Positions 7,231 through 8,565 of a DNA stretch of 8,565 bases are shown here, in pieces. A program made the translations under genes and the position numbers. The notes under the pieces are model-generated. The model worked only from the letters and a program-made list of their open reading frames with translations. It did not search any database and was not told the DNA's origin. Within the stretch, counting starts at the first letter, position 1. Every line of letters starts with the position of its first letter. The DNA is taken from positions 1-8,565 of the forward strand of contig JAOULU010000053.1 of the NCBI GenBank assembly GCA_029881855.1, read 5' to 3'. This DNA comes from Nitrosomonas sp. (lineage in GTDB: Bacteria > Pseudomonadota > Gammaproteobacteria > Burkholderiales > Nitrosomonadaceae).

Positions 7231-7266
7231 GTAACAAACTGTGTACGTTTACCCGATATTTGTTAC
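7231..7266. promoter_or_regulatory. 8-bp perfect inverted repeat between divergent metG and mrp (candidate operator)
   Basis: GTAACAAA (7231-7238) and TTTGTTAC (7259-7266) are exact reverse complements separated by 20 bases, inside the region between the divergent metG and mrp starts. The arm centres are 28 bases apart, nearly three helical turns, so a dimeric or paired regulator could bind on one face. The right arm would fall between the -35 and -10 of the mrp promoter proposed here. No known regulator is assigned, and chance occurrence is possible. Confidence 0.3.
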
Positions 7267-7276
7267 CATTCATAAA
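7248..7276 (+). promoter_or_regulatory. candidate sigma-70-type promoter for mrp-dcd
   Basis: TTTACC (7248-7253) and CATAAA (7271-7276), each matching four of six consensus positions, are spaced by 17 bases. Transcription would begin near 7283 and give a leader of about 20-25 bases containing the AAGGAG ribosome site. Better than nothing, but weak. Confidence 0.25.
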
Positions 7277-7305
7277 TAATATTTAGTAGTAAAAAGGAGT
7301 TATAA

Positions 7306-8394
7306 GTGGCCATTACTGAGCAACAAATACAATCCGTTCTCGCAACGGTTATTGATCCGACCACTGGCAAGGGCTTCATCACTAGTAATGAAGCAAATAA
7401 CATTCACATCGAACAAAATAATGTCTCACTCGAAATTAAGCTGGGTTATCCAGCAAAAAGTATACTAGACGACATTCATCAGCGACTCATCAGTGCGCTG
7501 GAGACAATTCCTAACATTGGGAAAATTAAACTCACAATAACCAGTAAGATTATTCCGCATAGTGTACAAGGTGGTGTTAAACGTATCCATGGTGTAAAAA
7601 ACATTATTGCTGTTGCATCAGGCAAAGGTGGTGTTGGTAAATCTGCCACTGCTGTCAATCTTGCACTAGCACTTGCTGCTGAAGGCGCATCTGTCGGCAT
7701 TTTGGATGCAGACATCTACGGCCCATCGCAACCCCAAATGCTCGGCATCACAACACACCCAGAATCCAATGATGGTAAAACCATGGAGCCTGTTATAGCA
7801 CACGATATTCAGGCCATGTCTATTGGTTTATTAATTGATGCGGAAACACCCATGGTATGGCGCGGCCCTATGGTTACACAAGCCTTACAGCAATTATTAA
7901 ATGACACCAATTGGAAAGATGTTGATTACCTTATTGTCGATCTACCACCTGGTACAGGTGATATCCAGCTAACATTAGCGCAGAAAATTCCAGTTACTGG
8001 CGCCATCATTGTCACGACACCACAAGACATCGCGTTACTAGATGCCCGCAAAGGTTTAAAAATGTTTGAAAAAGTTGGCATACCTATATTTGGTATTGTG
8101 GAAAACATGAGCACTCATATCTGCTCACAATGCGGTCATATTGAAGCTATTTTTGGTTCCGGTGGTGGCGAGAAAATGTGTCAAGACTATGACGTGGAAT
8201 TTCTCGGTGCACTACCACTCGATATTAAAATTCGTGAGCAAACAGATATCGGTGTACCTACTGTTGTAGCAGAACCACAAGGTGAAATTGCTGAGGCTTA
8301 TCGTATGATCGCACGGCGCGTAGCTGTTAAAATCTCAGAATCAGCCGAGGATCACTCAGAATTATTTGCCAAGATCGTTATGGAAGACAATTAA
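7306..8394 (+). CDS. apbC: Mrp/ApbC-family Fe-S cluster carrier ATPase with N-terminal MIP18 (DUF59) domain
   Basis: ApbC/Mrp is a cytosolic P-loop ATPase that binds and transfers [4Fe-4S] clusters to target enzymes. The 362-residue protein has an N-terminal MIP18/DUF59 domain (about 5-85, with [10 protein letters not shown]), then the ParA/MinD-like ATPase domain. This carries the deviant Walker A GKGGVGKS (106-113), [11 protein letters not shown] (131-141), the Walker B and following loop [11 protein letters not shown] (209-219) and the cluster-ligating CxxC C273-x-x-C276. Its length is close to the 369-residue E. coli Mrp. The residue after the P-loop Ser is Ala (114), where Thr is usual. 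The start is GTG at 7306, chosen because AAGGAG (7294-7299) lies six bases upstream, an ideal ribosome site. It is divergent from metG and 23 bases upstream of dcd, probably in one transcript with it. Confidence 0.96.
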   Translation: MAITEQQIQSVLATVIDPTTGKGFITSNEANNIHIEQNNVSLEIKLGYPAKSILDDIHQRLISALETIPNIGKIKLTITSKIIPHSVQGGVKRIHGVKNIIAVASGKGGVGKSATAVNLALALAAEGASVGILDADIYGPSQPQMLGITTHPESNDGKTMEPVIAHDIQAMSIGLLIDAETPMVWRGPMVTQALQQLLNDTNWKDVDYLIVDLPPGTGDIQLTLAQKIPVTGAIIVTTPQDIALLDARKGLKMFEKVGIPIFGIVENMSTHICSQCGHIEAIFGSGGGEKMCQDYDVEFLGALPLDIKIREQTDIGVPTVVAEPQGEIAEAYRMIARRVAVKISESAEDHSELFAKIVMEDN

Positions 8395-8417
8395 TAATTG
8401 ATTTTAGGAACTATATA

Positions 8418-8565
8418 ATGACTATCAAATCCGACAGATGGATACGCCATATGGCCCAAGAGCACGGTATGATCGAACCCTTCGAGCCAGATCAAATCCG
8501 ACATAAAGATAGCCAGCGTATTGTTTCCTACGGAACCTCTAGCTATGGTTATGATATCCGCTGCT
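8418..8565 (+). CDS. dcd: dCTP deaminase, N-terminal part; 3' end outside window
   Basis: dCTP deaminase converts dCTP to dUTP, the main source of dUTP for thymidylate synthesis in many proteobacteria. Only the first 49 codons are present. They read [20 protein letters not shown], then FEPDQIR and [15 protein letters not shown], which is the N-terminus of the longer (about 188-residue) Dcd type found in Pseudomonas and betaproteobacteria rather than the E. coli type. The trimer-forming and catalytic segments (with the catalytic Glu) lie beyond the window. The ATG at 8418 follows AGGA (8406-8409) with eight bases between. It is 23 bases downstream of mrp, in the same direction, consistent with an mrp-dcd operon. 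Confidence 0.95.
   Translation, partial: MTIKSDRWIRHMAQEHGMIEPFEPDQIRHKDSQRIVSYGTSSYGYDIRC

Noticed and set aside
7306..7650. Ala in place of Thr after the P-loop Ser of Mrp (GKSA) as a sign of inactivation.
   Set aside because: The GK and Ser essential to the deviant Walker A are present, all other motifs including the CxxC are intact, and single substitutions at this position alone do not indicate loss of function.

Overview
The window most likely comes from the chromosome of an AT-rich proteobacterium. The GuaA C-terminus, the Mrp N-terminus and the long-type Dcd N-terminus read most like betaproteobacterial proteins from memory (for example Nitrosomonadales or methylotroph relatives), but a gammaproteobacterium cannot be excluded without a search. 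Order metG / mrp(apbC) / dcd is a familiar proteobacterial arrangement. No rRNA, tRNA, CRISPR array, transposase or prophage gene was seen.

Layout. Positions 2-811 (+) hold the last half of guaA (GMP synthase). Convergent to it, 895-3298 (-) is a two-gene operon: a soluble histidine kinase (transcribed first) followed 34 bases later by a response regulator whose receiver domain is fused to a long TPR array. An AT-rich spacer (3299-3608) separates the kinase from a divergent 55-codon gene (3609-3776, +) encoding an extremely acidic peptide of unknown function. Positions 3942-7209 (-) form a tight operon metG - DUF4440/NTF2-like protein - yggS, with gaps of 10 and 12 bases. From 7306 (+), divergent from metG, run apbC/mrp and dcd, the latter cut by the window edge.

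How the genes fit together. GuaA, MetG, YggS, Mrp and Dcd are housekeeping functions: purine synthesis, methionyl-tRNA charging, PLP homeostasis, Fe-S cluster transfer and dUTP supply. The accessory part is the block from about 870 to 3810. It contains the kinase, the TPR response regulator and the acidic mini-protein, and its two outer edges carry an imperfect inverted repeat (871-913 and 3779-3809) that I aligned by eye. Neither the kinase nor the regulator has a membrane sensor or a DNA-binding output domain, so the pathway probably acts through protein-protein contacts. The acidic mini-protein is a candidate partner, but that link rests on position alone. This block is the part of the window most likely to contain something undescribed.
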